NCBI GenBank assembly: GCA_910585725.1
Contig: CAJUFA010000041.1
Coordinates: forward strand, 1 to 24,243
Direction of reading: 5' to 3'
Origin: an uncultured Dorea sp.
Lineage (GTDB): Bacteria > Bacillota > Clostridia > Lachnospirales > Lachnospiraceae
DNA: 24,243 nucleotides
This document shows, piece after piece, positions 15,110 through 22,972 of the stretch. Below the pieces are notes generated by a model, which made no database searches, was not told the DNA's origin, and saw only the letters and a list, made by a program, of their open reading frames with translations. How positions within the stretch are numbered: position 1 is the stretch's first letter; each line of letters begins with the position of its first letter. Made by a program: the position numbers and the translations under genes.

Positions 15110-15129
15110 GAAAGAGAGGATAAATTATT

Positions 15130-15567
15130 ATGGCAGATATAAAATTTAATTTGACGGTAGACAGTATGTTTGATTTATGTGAGGTGCTGGAGACGATTGG
15201 AATTGAATCTATCGCAGAAGAATTTGACAAAGAAGATCTGAAAGCTTTTCAGAATAAAGATGCCGGTTCTGTAGGAATGACAGTAATTATGAAGGTTTCC
15301 AAATTCCTTATAAAGAAACTTCCAAGTGCAAAGGATGAAATATATAAGTTCCTAGCCGGCTGTGCCGAGTGGGAGGACGGTACCCCAGTGACAGTCGAAA
15401 ATATGAGAAGAATGAAAATCACACAATTTATAAAAATAGTCCATGACTTCTTCAAAGATGAAGGTGTGATGGATTTTTTCGGGGAAGCTGCCGGATTACT
15501 GGATACGGAACAGCCAGATTCGAAGAACTCTGTAACAGGAGATACGGAGATCCCTACGGGTATCTAG
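15130..15567 (+). CDS. Tail assembly chaperone (gpG-like)
   Basis: The 145-aa protein stands directly before the tape measure gene with one other reading frame in between, the standard place of the tail assembly chaperone. It begins MADIKFNLTVDSMFDLCEVLETIGIESIAEEFDK and is helical through about residue 115. At codons 115-117 (15472-15480) is the slippery sequence T TTT TTC, where ribosomes can slip back one base and continue in the downstream frame, giving a gpG-T type fusion of about 233 residues. The residues after 117 (GEAAGLLDTEQ to PTGI) occur only in the unslipped form. Confidence 0.85.
   Translation: MADIKFNLTVDSMFDLCEVLETIGIESIAEEFDKEDLKAFQNKDAGSVGMTVIMKVSKFLIKKLPSAKDEIYKFLAGCAEWEDGTPVTVENMRRMKITQFIKIVHDFFKDEGVMDFFGEAAGLLDTEQPDSKNSVTGDTEIPTGI
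15474..15480 (+). promoter_or_regulatory. Programmed -1 ribosomal frameshift site (T TTT TTC)
   Basis: The heptamer TTTTTTC fits the X XXY YYZ rule in the gene's own frame (GAT TTT TTC). The -1 frame has its last stop at 15459-15461 and stays open to 15830. Downstream bases can form CCGG/CTGG (15491-15494 with 15499-15502) and GCTG/CAGC pairings that might stimulate slipping. Confidence 0.75.
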
Positions 15568-15830
15568 GACGGGCAATCAGGCGAAAACGATTAGACGAAG
15601 CGGTCAGCACTATCTTGAATCAACACGACGAAGATATGTGCTGGTCGCTTTATTGTGCTTCTGTCGCAAATTCATTCTCTAATGTTGGCAGTTTTGAGGA
15701 TTTCCTGAAAAGAAGTAAAACGCCAATAGAGCAGAATGAACAGGAACTGAGCAGCAGCGAGATTCAGAAGCAGTTGGATAAGGCAGATAAATTATTAAGC
15801 GGCTTTACGCCCTCAGTGAAAGGAGGGTAA
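15480..15830 (+). CDS. Tail assembly chaperone frameshift extension (gpT-like part)
   Basis: This frame lies at -1 to the preceding chaperone gene and has no good start codon of its own (the first TTG is at 15615). Read from the slip site it gives 116 residues, including YGDPYGYLGRAIRRKRLDEA, and then MCWSLYCASVANSF and SFEDFLKRSK. Proteins of gpGT fusions in Firmicutes phages have this kind of ending (WxLYLH..., SFxDFK). It should be made only as the C-terminal part of the fusion, in a small fraction of translations, to help the tape measure protein meet the tube protein. Confidence 0.78.
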   Translation, partial: RGSCRITGYGTARFEELCNRRYGDPYGYLGRAIRRKRLDEAVSTILNQHDEDMCWSLYCASVANSFSNVGSFEDFLKRSKTPIEQNEQELSSSEIQKQLDKADKLLSGFTPSVKGG

Positions 15831-15835
15831 TTATC

Positions 15836-18736
15836 ATGGATATATTCTCCTTGGCAGGTAGAATAACAGTCAATTATGCGGATGCGGTTAGAGGAATTGA
15901 TGAAGTGTCTTCCAGAGCTGGGAGTTTAGCGTCTACTTTAGGAAAAACAATGCAGGATGCCGGCAGTAAAATATCTTCTGTCGGGAAGGCAATCGCGCCG
16001 GTATCTGCAGCGGTTGGCGGGGCGTTAGGTATCAGCACAAAATCTGCCAGTGATTTTACTGACGGAATGGCAAAAATGTCCACCTTGTTTGATACTACTA
16101 AGGTGAATGTAGGGACATTATCCAAAGAGTTTATTGGATTGTCAAATGAGACGGGAAAATCCGCAACAGAACTTGCCGAGGCAGGATACCAGGCGCTGTC
16201 TGCTTCCGTTCCGATTGAAAAGTTAGGAGGATTTGTAAAAACATCTGCAAATCTGGCAAAAGTGGGTTTTACAGATACAGCAACGGCTGTCGACGTCATG
16301 ACCACCGCAATCAATGCCTATGGAATGGAGACAGAGGACGCTGATAAGATAGCGAATAATTTAGTCAGGACGCAGAACCTTGGTAAAACCACGGTAAACG
16401 AACTTGCGTCCAGTATGGGTAAGATCATCCCTACTGCATCCAGCATGAATGTAAATTTGGATAATTTGTGTACAGCATATGTTTCATTGACGAAACAGGG
16501 CATTGCAACGGCGGAAGCTACGACTTACACCAACTCCATGCTGAACGAAATGGGAGATTCCGGAACAACTGTGGGTGGTATACTGAAGGATCAGACAGGG
16601 AAAAGCTTTCAGGAGTTAATGGCTGATGGAAATTCTCTTGGAGATGTGCTTGCTATCCTGCAGAATTACGCGAATGAAACAGGAACCAATTTTAATGAAT
16701 TGTGGGGAAGCGCGGAGGCGGGAAAAGCCGCGATTGCGTTGCTGAATGGGGGAGCGGATGAATTCAACAGTACGCTGGCAGAGATGGGAGGTACCACGGA
16801 TCTGATAGGAGAAGGTCTTGAGAAGTTGGATACACCTTCTGCAAAAGTAAGTAAGGCATTAAATCAAGTCAAAAATAGTGGGATTGAGCTTGGTAGCGCA
16901 TTTTTAAATGCGTTAATTCCGACTATTACTACTGTGGCTGATATTGTAGAAAGAGCCACGACATGGTTTAGTGGTTTGGACGATGGAACAAAAACAGTTA
17001 TTGCAACGGTGATGGCTCTCGTGGCAGCGCTAAGCCCTGTGTTTATTGTAGGAGGTAAAATAATCAGTGGAATTGGAAGTATTATAACGGTTATTTCAAG
17101 TATCGCAGGGGTGGTATCATCTGTGATTGGATTCGTGACCGGTACAGTAATTCCGGCGATTGGAGCTGTAGTAGCTGCAGTCGGATGGATTCCTATTGCG
17201 ATTGCGGGAATAATCACTGTTATTGTGTTGCTTTGGAATAAATGTGATTGGTTCAGGGAAGGTGTGATTGCCATATGGGAAGCGATCAAGTCGGCTGCCA
17301 TTACGGCATGGAGTGCAATAAAGGATTTTCTGATAAGCTTGTGGGATGAAATTGCGCAGCTCGGGAAAACAGTTTTTGAAGGACTTGCATCCTTTTTATC
17401 TTCCTGCTGGCAGGGGATCCAGACCATGTTTGCCGCAGTTCTATCAGCAATATCCACGCTTTTTACGACTGTTTGGAATGGGATAAAAACCGTAGTTACT
17501 ACTGTAGGCACAGCGATCCAGTCGTTTCTGACCACAACGTGGAATGCCATAAAGTCGATTATATTAACAGTCTTGAAAGCGATCCAGACAACATTTACAA
17601 CTGTTTGGAATGCGATTAAGACAGTGATCACGACGGTAGTAAATGCAATTAAGAGTTTTATAACTACGACATGGAATGCCATTAAATCTACAATCACTAA
17701 CGTACTGAATGCGATTAAGTCAGTAGTTACCAGCGTGTGGAATGGCATAAAAAGTGTTGTTACCAGTATAATCAATTCTCTTAAGTCGTTTATAACGAGT
17801 GCATTCAATACGATTAAAACGGTCATCACCAATGTATCGAATAGTATAAAAAATGTTGTCAGTACGGTGTGGAATGCTATTAAATCGACCATCAGCACGA
17901 TATTGAATGGTATTAAGGCTGTCGTTTCCAATGTATGGAATACTATCAAAACTACAGTTTCTACTGTATCGAACGCGATTAAAACAGTAATATCTACAGC
18001 ATGGAACGCAATAAAGACAGTGGTTACTACTGTAGTTGGGTCAATTCAGAATTTTATTACAACAGCGTGGAATACCATTAAATCAGTAGTAGTTACGGCG
18101 ATGAATGCAATCCAGTCTGTGGCTTCCAACGTATGGAATGGTGTTAAAGATACCATCAGTAATGTGATTAATGGAATCCGGACTACAATATCGAATGGGT
18201 TGGAAGGAGCGAAGAATGTTGCCGCCAATGTACTGGGTGCGATTAAGGACAAGTTTAGCAGTATATTTGATGGGGCAATAAACATTGTTAAGAGTGCGAT
18301 CGATAAAATTAAAGGTTTCTTCAATTTCTCATGGTCACTGCCAAAGATAAAACTGCCGCACTTCTCAATCAGGGGGAAGTTTTCGTTGGACCCACCGAGT
18401 ACGCCAAAGTTGGGGGTTCAATGGTATGCCAAGGCTATGAGAGACGGTATGATCATGAATCGACCGACAATTTTCGGATATAATGCAAAATCAAACCGGC
18501 TTCTTGCCGGCGGCGAAGCCGGGAGTGAAACAGTTGTCGGAACAGAAAGCCTGATGAACATGATTAAGAGTGCCGTGGGATCGGAAAATGATGAATTGTT
18601 TTCAATTCTGAAACAGATCCTGGAAGCTATAACAAACCTTAATGACGGGCTCAGCAGAAAATTTTGTGAGGCATTGCTTAACATGAAATTTCAGATTAAT
18701 GACCGTGAATTTGCACGTTTGGTAAAGGCGGTGTAA
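15836..18736 (+). CDS. Tail tape measure protein (TP901 family)
   Basis: The 966-aa protein sets tail length. Residues about 60-300 are the TP901 core (ASDFTDGMAKMSTLFDTTK, then GKTTVNELASSMGKIIPTAS). Residues about 385-478 form a strongly hydrophobic region (TVIATVMALVAALSPVF, GTVIPAIGAVVAAVGWIPIAIAGIITVI). From about 479 to 830 come 32 units of 11 residues of type tvWNaIKtvit, with Trp returning every 22 residues (547, 569, 591, 613, 635, then 679, 701, 723, 745, 767), forming long helices. At about 0.15 nm per residue this predicts a tail near 145 nm. It has a strong AAAGGAGGG site before ATG. Confidence 0.95.
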   Translation: MDIFSLAGRITVNYADAVRGIDEVSSRAGSLASTLGKTMQDAGSKISSVGKAIAPVSAAVGGALGISTKSASDFTDGMAKMSTLFDTTKVNVGTLSKEFIGLSNETGKSATELAEAGYQALSASVPIEKLGGFVKTSANLAKVGFTDTATAVDVMTTAINAYGMETEDADKIANNLVRTQNLGKTTVNELASSMGKIIPTASSMNVNLDNLCTAYVSLTKQGIATAEATTYTNSMLNEMGDSGTTVGGILKDQTGKSFQELMADGNSLGDVLAILQNYANETGTNFNELWGSAEAGKAAIALLNGGADEFNSTLAEMGGTTDLIGEGLEKLDTPSAKVSKALNQVKNSGIELGSAFLNALIPTITTVADIVERATTWFSGLDDGTKTVIATVMALVAALSPVFIVGGKIISGIGSIITVISSIAGVVSSVIGFVTGTVIPAIGAVVAAVGWIPIAIAGIITVIVLLWNKCDWFREGVIAIWEAIKSAAITAWSAIKDFLISLWDEIAQLGKTVFEGLASFLSSCWQGIQTMFAAVLSAISTLFTTVWNGIKTVVTTVGTAIQSFLTTTWNAIKSIILTVLKAIQTTFTTVWNAIKTVITTVVNAIKSFITTTWNAIKSTITNVLNAIKSVVTSVWNGIKSVVTSIINSLKSFITSAFNTIKTVITNVSNSIKNVVSTVWNAIKSTISTILNGIKAVVSNVWNTIKTTVSTVSNAIKTVISTAWNAIKTVVTTVVGSIQNFITTAWNTIKSVVVTAMNAIQSVASNVWNGVKDTISNVINGIRTTISNGLEGAKNVAANVLGAIKDKFSSIFDGAINIVKSAIDKIKGFFNFSWSLPKIKLPHFSIRGKFSLDPPSTPKLGVQWYAKAMRDGMIMNRPTIFGYNAKSNRLLAGGEAGSETVVGTESLMNMIKSAVGSENDELFSILKQILEAITNLNDGLSRKFCEALLNMKFQINDREFARLVKAV
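17270..18325 (+). repeat. 33-bp (11-residue) degenerate repeat array inside the tape measure gene
   Basis: About 32 units of 33 bases run in tandem in frame. Alternate units carry the TGG-AAT (Trp-Asn) pair, so the clearest period is 66 bases. Codons differ between units, so the array is old and not a recent duplication. Arrays like this change length by recombination and thereby change tail length. Confidence 0.9.
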
Positions 18737-18738
18737 GA

Positions 18739-19587
18739 ATGCTTGAGAAGATCAGGTTTGTAAACCATATTCAGGAAGAAATGTCATGGGGAGAGGGTGG
18801 AATATATGTAAACAGCAATGATTTGCATGATTATTCATGGAATTTTACGTCGGATAATAATAAAATTTCATCGTTCCACAAAGGGATTGTTACAAAGACG
18901 ATTCCTGTGATTATCTGCTGCTCTTCAGAGAGTGAAGGGATTATGCTGAAAAACAGACTGCTTGAAATCACGGAAAAGGATGTGCTTGCCCTGGAACATG
19001 GAAGGATTGTGATCGGGAATTATTACCTGAAATGTTATGTTACCGGAAGTGAGAAAAGTAAATATCTGCTTCACAAAGGATATATGGAAACGAAGCTGAC
19101 GGTGACAACAGATTATCCGCAATGGGTCAAGGAAACCCTCATTTCTTTTTGTATGAATGGGGATGTTATTTCTGATGTAGATGAGGATCCGGACAGGAAG
19201 CGTAATTTGGATTATAACGTGGATTTTCCGTATGACTATATGTCTGAAATGAAGGGTAAGACCCTGAACAATACAGGTTTTTCCGGAGTAAATTTTAGGT
19301 TAAATATTTATGGGGCCGCAATCAATCCGATCATTTACATTAGCGGCCATTGCTATCAAGTGAATTGTCATATTGAAGAAAATGAGCAATTGACGATAGA
19401 TAGTATTGCCAAAACAATATTATTAACGAAGCGTGATGGAACGGTTGAAAACCATTTTCATCAACGTAACAGGGAATCTTATATCTTTGAAAGAATTCCG
19501 GCAGGCTCCAACATAGTAACTTGGGATAAAACTTTTAAATTTGATGTCGTGCTGTTTGAAGAAAGAAGTGAACCGAAATGGATCTGA
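18739..19587 (+). CDS. Distal tail protein (Dit-like)
   Basis: The 282-aa protein follows the tape measure gene and is expected to form the ring that joins the tube to the baseplate. Its N-terminal half is the Sipho_tail/Dit-type beta fold (LEKIRFVNHIQEEMSWG at 2-18, TKTIPVIICC near 52-61, GYMETKLTVTTDYPQWVKE at about 118-136). The second half (FSGVNFRLNIYGAAINPIIYI around 183-203, DKTFKFDVVLFEERSEP at the end) is galectin-like in other Dit proteins and sometimes binds sugars. It overlaps the next gene by 10 bases. Confidence 0.83.
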   Translation: MLEKIRFVNHIQEEMSWGEGGIYVNSNDLHDYSWNFTSDNNKISSFHKGIVTKTIPVIICCSSESEGIMLKNRLLEITEKDVLALEHGRIVIGNYYLKCYVTGSEKSKYLLHKGYMETKLTVTTDYPQWVKETLISFCMNGDVISDVDEDPDRKRNLDYNVDFPYDYMSEMKGKTLNNTGFSGVNFRLNIYGAAINPIIYISGHCYQVNCHIEENEQLTIDSIAKTILLTKRDGTVENHFHQRNRESYIFERIPAGSNIVTWDKTFKFDVVLFEERSEPKWI

Positions 19588-20540
19588 TTTTTGCAACGGA
19601 TGAAAAGATTGATATCGGGGTGATGCAGGATTTCACATTTGATCTCGCTTTTGGAAGTGACGAAAATGATTTTGAACTGACAACCGATATAGGTAATCAT
19701 GTATGTAGAGCCGGATATTTTATATACATTGAAAACACGGAGTATGGTGGGATTATTAATAGGATAAAGGTCCAGACGGATTCCAATACTTTAATTTATA
19801 AAGGCAGAACTTGGCACGGTATTCTGGCGTCCAGGATCCTGGAACCGGATGCAGGAGATGATTATTTGGTTTGCAGCGGGGAAGCAAACGAAGTCATGGG
19901 AATGTTGATCGAAAGAATGAATTTATCGGAACTGTTTAGAGCGAATGTTAGTGATTCTGGATTGACGATTAGTAATTATAAAATGAACCGGTATGTTGAT
20001 GGTTATGAAGGGATCAGGAAGATGCTTTCTTCTGTTAATGCAAAACTTAAAATTTATTTCCGGGAAGGTTTTGTTACGTTATCTGCAGAGACATTGGTTG
20101 ATTATTCTCAAGATGAAGAGTTTGATAGTTCGCAGGTTAATTTTAGTGTAGAGAAAGATTATAAACCGGTAAATCACATGATCTGCCTGGGACAGGGGGA
20201 ATTAAAGGAACGAACGGTGATACATCTCTTTGCGGATATCCAAGGGGATGTTTCCTATGATCAGTCTATATTTGGAATGGATGAAGTTACAGGATTATAT
20301 GAGAATGTTAACGCAGAATCAATAGAAGAACTGGAAAAAGGCGGCATGGATGCGCTGAAAGAGTCGTGGAATAGTGACAGCTTAGAGATAAATATTGAAA
20401 GTGCACAGAGCTATGACGTAGGGGATATAGTTGGAGCGAGAGAACATATCACAAATATTTTTGTAGCAAGACCGATAGTAAAGAAAATAGTAACAATAAA
20501 AGGTGACATCGTCACTACATCGTATAAGGTAGGTAAATGA
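19578..20540 (+). CDS. Baseplate hub protein (ReqiPepy6 Gp37-like / Tal-like)
   Basis: The 320-aa protein lies between Dit and the receptor-binding protein. Features such as CRAGYFIYIENTEYGGIINRIK (44-65) and YKGRTWHGILASRIL (74-88) are characteristic of the siphovirus Gp37-like hub family, which forms the trimeric tail tip. The C-terminal part (SYDVGDIVGAREHITNI) ends with short strands (VKKIVTIKGDIVTTSYKVGK). There is no obvious cell-wall hydrolase domain, unlike long Tal proteins, so it is a short hub. Its stop overlaps the start region of the next gene. Confidence 0.82.
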   Translation: MDLIFATDEKIDIGVMQDFTFDLAFGSDENDFELTTDIGNHVCRAGYFIYIENTEYGGIINRIKVQTDSNTLIYKGRTWHGILASRILEPDAGDDYLVCSGEANEVMGMLIERMNLSELFRANVSDSGLTISNYKMNRYVDGYEGIRKMLSSVNAKLKIYFREGFVTLSAETLVDYSQDEEFDSSQVNFSVEKDYKPVNHMICLGQGELKERTVIHLFADIQGDVSYDQSIFGMDEVTGLYENVNAESIEELEKGGMDALKESWNSDSLEINIESAQSYDVGDIVGAREHITNIFVARPIVKKIVTIKGDIVTTSYKVGK

Positions 20541-20542
20541 TT

Positions 20543-22114
20543 ATGGGGAATTTGGGTAATTTACATTTGGTTACGGGTTATGCTGGCGAAGAGCATATTA
20601 CATCAAACGATCAGGGATCCTTTAACGCTGCTCTTATGGGAACCGGGGAATTCGTTCTCGAGCGCGGGAGACAGTTTGCGGCACAAGTGATTTCTAATAA
20701 TAAAGTCAGGATCTTTGACGGGGATCTGCTGATGCAGGGAAGGCATATTCGATTGAAAGAAAACACTTATGTTGATTTGTTTTTTGAAAATGGAATGCAG
20801 GGGTATAAGAGAACGGATTTGATAGCGGTACGCTATGAAAAGGATTCTGTAACAAATATAGAAAGTGCGAGCCTGGTGGTGATCAAAGGCGTTCCAACCG
20901 AAGATGTATATGTCAGCCCGGAAAAAGTAACGGGTGATATTATCAACGAACACGCACTGCAGAATGATACGCTTCTGTATAAAGTGAATTTTGACGGTCT
21001 GGGGATCCAGGAGCCGGAAAGAGTCTTTTCCGCGGTCCCAACGCTGGAGACTATGAAAAAAGATACAGTTGAGCAGATAAGGAAAGATGCCGAGAAAGCG
21101 ATTCAGGATATGTCCTATGAGGTAGATGAGTTGGTTCCGTTGCTTGGGACTGAGAGCCCGACATCTGATACACAAGGGCGGTTGAAGCAATTTTTTGTCA
21201 ATACTAAGAATGGAGAAATATTCGTTTGTACAGAGGAGGGAGAAACATACACTTGGACTAAAGTTGGAGGTGGAAGTGATTCCCTGGTGGAAACAATGGG
21301 AAATGAATTACAATTGAAGATAAATGAGGTGATGCAACAGCTTTTTGCACAGGCGGTATATATTGGACAATGTGCGTGGAGCCTTGGAGAGATTCTAAAA
21401 TGGGGAATGGAAGATGAATTTTTGGAAGGATACGGGGGATCCATTGGAAGTATGGCCATATACAGACCTTGGACTAATACATGGGAAGAGAAATACAATT
21501 CCTACAATTACAAGGGAAGTATAAAAAGTAATGATTGGTTGACAGGAAATCTTGAAGTAGCTACATTGAGGCCAAAGTCCGTTCTTGACATTTCATATAA
21601 AAATCAAAGCCTAAGAGAAGAAAGAGTTGTGTTTACCCCTTTCGATTGGTTAAAACAATGGTTTCCGGTAGGCATTGAGTCAAATCTTATTTTTTCATCT
21701 TTTGAAAATATTTTGACGGTCGCCTTTACATATAAGGAGTATTACAAAGAAAGTGGAACCGTAAAGTCTCCGTGGGGGAAAGCTTTCGTAAATATGTGTG
21801 ATGCACAGAGCTTAGATAAGACGCCGTCTGGAAACGCACTAGTAACAATGGGAATGTATGTTAACTTCGGAAGGGATATAAAAACATATTGGAATAATTT
21901 GAGTTCTGCGAATTTCGAATACAAGAAATGGTTTTTATTTTTTAGAGTTATCATGATTGATTGGGCGAAACTTTTTCCGAAAACTTTTTTGGATGATACA
22001 AAAAACGGATATGTTGAAAAGTATGGTAGAAAGATTGGCGTTATTTATGGAAATAATCTTAATTGGGATCATATTCCTGTAGATAATCAAATAAAAGGTT
22101 TTGGTGAAGAATAA
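20543..22114 (+). CDS. Receptor-binding / baseplate upper protein with variable C-terminus
   Basis: The 523-aa protein has a conserved N-terminal domain (LHLVTGYAGEEHITSNDQGSFNAAL at 7-31; ILMQGRHIRL-like LLMQGRHIRLKE at 62-73; SASLVVIKGVP at 109-119) common in Firmicutes phage baseplate proteins. A coiled part lies near 168-192 and another near 250-270. Residues about 272-523 are Trp/Tyr-rich and have no family that I recognise; they probably bind the host surface. The DNA from about 21590 is more AT-rich than before, which suggests a swapped module. ATG 20543 is 8 bases after AGGTAGGT; ATG 20537 is too close to it. Confidence 0.75.
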   Translation: MGNLGNLHLVTGYAGEEHITSNDQGSFNAALMGTGEFVLERGRQFAAQVISNNKVRIFDGDLLMQGRHIRLKENTYVDLFFENGMQGYKRTDLIAVRYEKDSVTNIESASLVVIKGVPTEDVYVSPEKVTGDIINEHALQNDTLLYKVNFDGLGIQEPERVFSAVPTLETMKKDTVEQIRKDAEKAIQDMSYEVDELVPLLGTESPTSDTQGRLKQFFVNTKNGEIFVCTEEGETYTWTKVGGGSDSLVETMGNELQLKINEVMQQLFAQAVYIGQCAWSLGEILKWGMEDEFLEGYGGSIGSMAIYRPWTNTWEEKYNSYNYKGSIKSNDWLTGNLEVATLRPKSVLDISYKNQSLREERVVFTPFDWLKQWFPVGIESNLIFSSFENILTVAFTYKEYYKESGTVKSPWGKAFVNMCDAQSLDKTPSGNALVTMGMYVNFGRDIKTYWNNLSSANFEYKKWFLFFRVIMIDWAKLFPKTFLDDTKNGYVEKYGRKIGVIYGNNLNWDHIPVDNQIKGFGEE

Positions 22115-22236
22115 AAGAGATCAACTCTTTCCTGAAACATAAAAGTATAGAAAGGAGAAAGAATGGCGGAAATCAGGGCGAGACCGTAGAACAGTCTTAT
22201 TTTGTTTGTGAAAACGATATAAGTGAGGTGTTAGTT

Positions 22237-22446
22237 ATGCAGGATACGGTTTTAGTTGCTATTCTGTCCCTGATCGGGACGCTGGCGGGGAGCTTCGGCG
22301 GTACACAGTTGATCAAGTACAGGATAGAGCAGCTAGAAAAGAAGGTTGAGAAGCATAATTCGGTGGTGGAAAGAACCTTCCTTTTGGAAGAGAAGATGAA
22401 AGTAGCGAACCATCGGATTGAGGATTTGGAAGGAAAGGTGGAATAA
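22237..22446 (+). CDS. Small membrane protein with coiled coil (XhlA-like), lysis module
   Basis: The 69-aa protein has one N-terminal membrane segment (VLVAILSLIGTLAGSFGG, 5-22) and then a helical, charged coiled coil (YRIEQLEKKVEKHNSVVERTF, with EDLEGKVE at the end). This topology and the place just before the holin fit XhlA-type or other holin-accessory proteins. ATG 22237 follows GAGGTG; GTG 22228 in the same frame overlaps that site and is not likely the start. The holin gene begins 2 bases after its stop. Confidence 0.75.
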   Translation: MQDTVLVAILSLIGTLAGSFGGTQLIKYRIEQLEKKVEKHNSVVERTFLLEEKMKVANHRIEDLEGKVE

Positions 22447-22447
22447 T

Positions 22448-22732
22448 ATGGACCTTACATACTTATTTGAATATGTAAACTTGTTAACCCTGGGAATCTG
22501 TCTGTGTGTGGGTTATGCCCTAAAGACGGCGTTTGTGTGGTTCCCGAACAAATATATTCCGTTGGCGGCTTTAACCATGGGATGTATCGTCAATATTCTG
22601 ATAAACCTGAGTACTGGAATTAATGCCGCGGTGGTGCTTGGTGGTATGATATCCGGTCTGGCCAGTACGGGGTTGTATGAGATGATGAGGAATCTTCTGG
22701 ATAAGGATGGAAGTTTACCGGGTAAAAAATAA
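22448..22732 (+). CDS. Holin (A118 type)
   Basis: The 94-aa product forms the membrane lesion that lets the endolysin out. It has membrane segments at about 10-28 (VNLLTLGICLCVGYALKTA), 36-54 (YIPLAALTMGCIVNILINL) and 56-75 (GINAAVVLGGMISGLASTG), a WFPNKYIPL motif typical of Hol118/Phage_holin family members, and a charged C-terminus (LLDKDGSLPGKK). Size and position between an XhlA-like gene and an amidase agree. The same frame is open upstream to 22418, but ATG 22448 has AAAGGTGG before it. Confidence 0.87.
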   Translation: MDLTYLFEYVNLLTLGICLCVGYALKTAFVWFPNKYIPLAALTMGCIVNILINLSTGINAAVVLGGMISGLASTGLYEMMRNLLDKDGSLPGKK

Positions 22733-22735
22733 AGA

Positions 22736-22764
22736 TTGCCAGAACATTGGCAGAATGATAATAT
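22736..22764 (+). promoter_or_regulatory. Promoter of the type I toxin gene
   Basis: TTGCCA (22736-22741), a 17-base spacer and TAATAT (22759-22764), with TG before the -10 (22756-22757), make a good sigma-A extended promoter just after the holin stop. A TATAAT at 22762-22767 is an overlapping option with a longer spacer. Transcription would begin near 22770, giving the toxin its own mRNA independent of the late operon. Confidence 0.55.
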
Positions 22765-22769
22765 AATTA

Positions 22770-22855
22770 AAGAGATAACTGTGTTGCAAGGTGGACAGCC
22801 TCCCTAAACTTCATGCCCGGTTTACCGGAGTTACATAAGAAGGGAGGTGGCGCAA
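22770..22855 (+). promoter_or_regulatory. Structured 5' leader of toxin mRNA that hides the Shine-Dalgarno
   Basis: The leader begins AAGAGATAAC. GCCTCCCT (22798-22805) is complementary to the toxin's Shine-Dalgarno region AGGGAGGT (22841-22848; one G-T pair), and between them lies a smaller hairpin, CCGG-TTTA-CCGG (22817-22828) with flanking ACT/AGT pairing. The fold would block ribosome entry, which is typical of type I toxin mRNAs. Confidence 0.65.
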
Positions 22856-22972
22856 ATGACAGCTTTTGAAATCATTTCGATTTTCATCGGCATATTGGCT
22901 TTGCTGATTGCCTTTGGTAGTTTTGTTATAGCGTTGCTTGCCTTTCTCGATAAGAGGAACAAGCGAAAATAA
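22856..22972 (+). CDS. Type I toxin, putative holin-like toxin family (38 aa)
   Basis: The 38-aa peptide consists of a short polar start (MTAFE), one membrane helix (IISIFIGILALLIAFGSFVIALLAFL, about 6-31) and a charged end (DKRNKRK). This is the plan of the putative holin-like toxins (Fst/TxpA-like) of Firmicutes, which damage the membrane when the antisense RNA is lost. It has a strong GGGAGG site at 22842-22847, masked in the predicted leader fold. A hairpin begins at the stop codon, and a convergent minus-strand promoter follows, as expected for a type I module. Confidence 0.8.
   Translation: MTAFEIISIFIGILALLIAFGSFVIALLAFLDKRNKRK

Noticed and set aside
16864..17949. Long minus-strand open frame of 361 codons opposite the tape measure gene
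   Set aside because: It mirrors the 33-bp repeat array and hydrophobic region of the tape measure gene; the product is low-complexity (FHTLVTT-like repeats), with no ribosome binding site, against an unmistakable sense gene.
22114..22130. Hairpin AAAGAG/CTCTTT after the receptor-binding gene
   Set aside because: Only six pairs, AT-rich, and no T-run after it, so it is not a convincing terminator.
22163..22189. Eight-codon frame (MAEIRARP) with a strong Shine-Dalgarno after the receptor-binding gene
   Set aside because: It could be a leader peptide or the start of a decayed gene, since the bases after it stay open in another frame, but eight codons are too little to support a gene.
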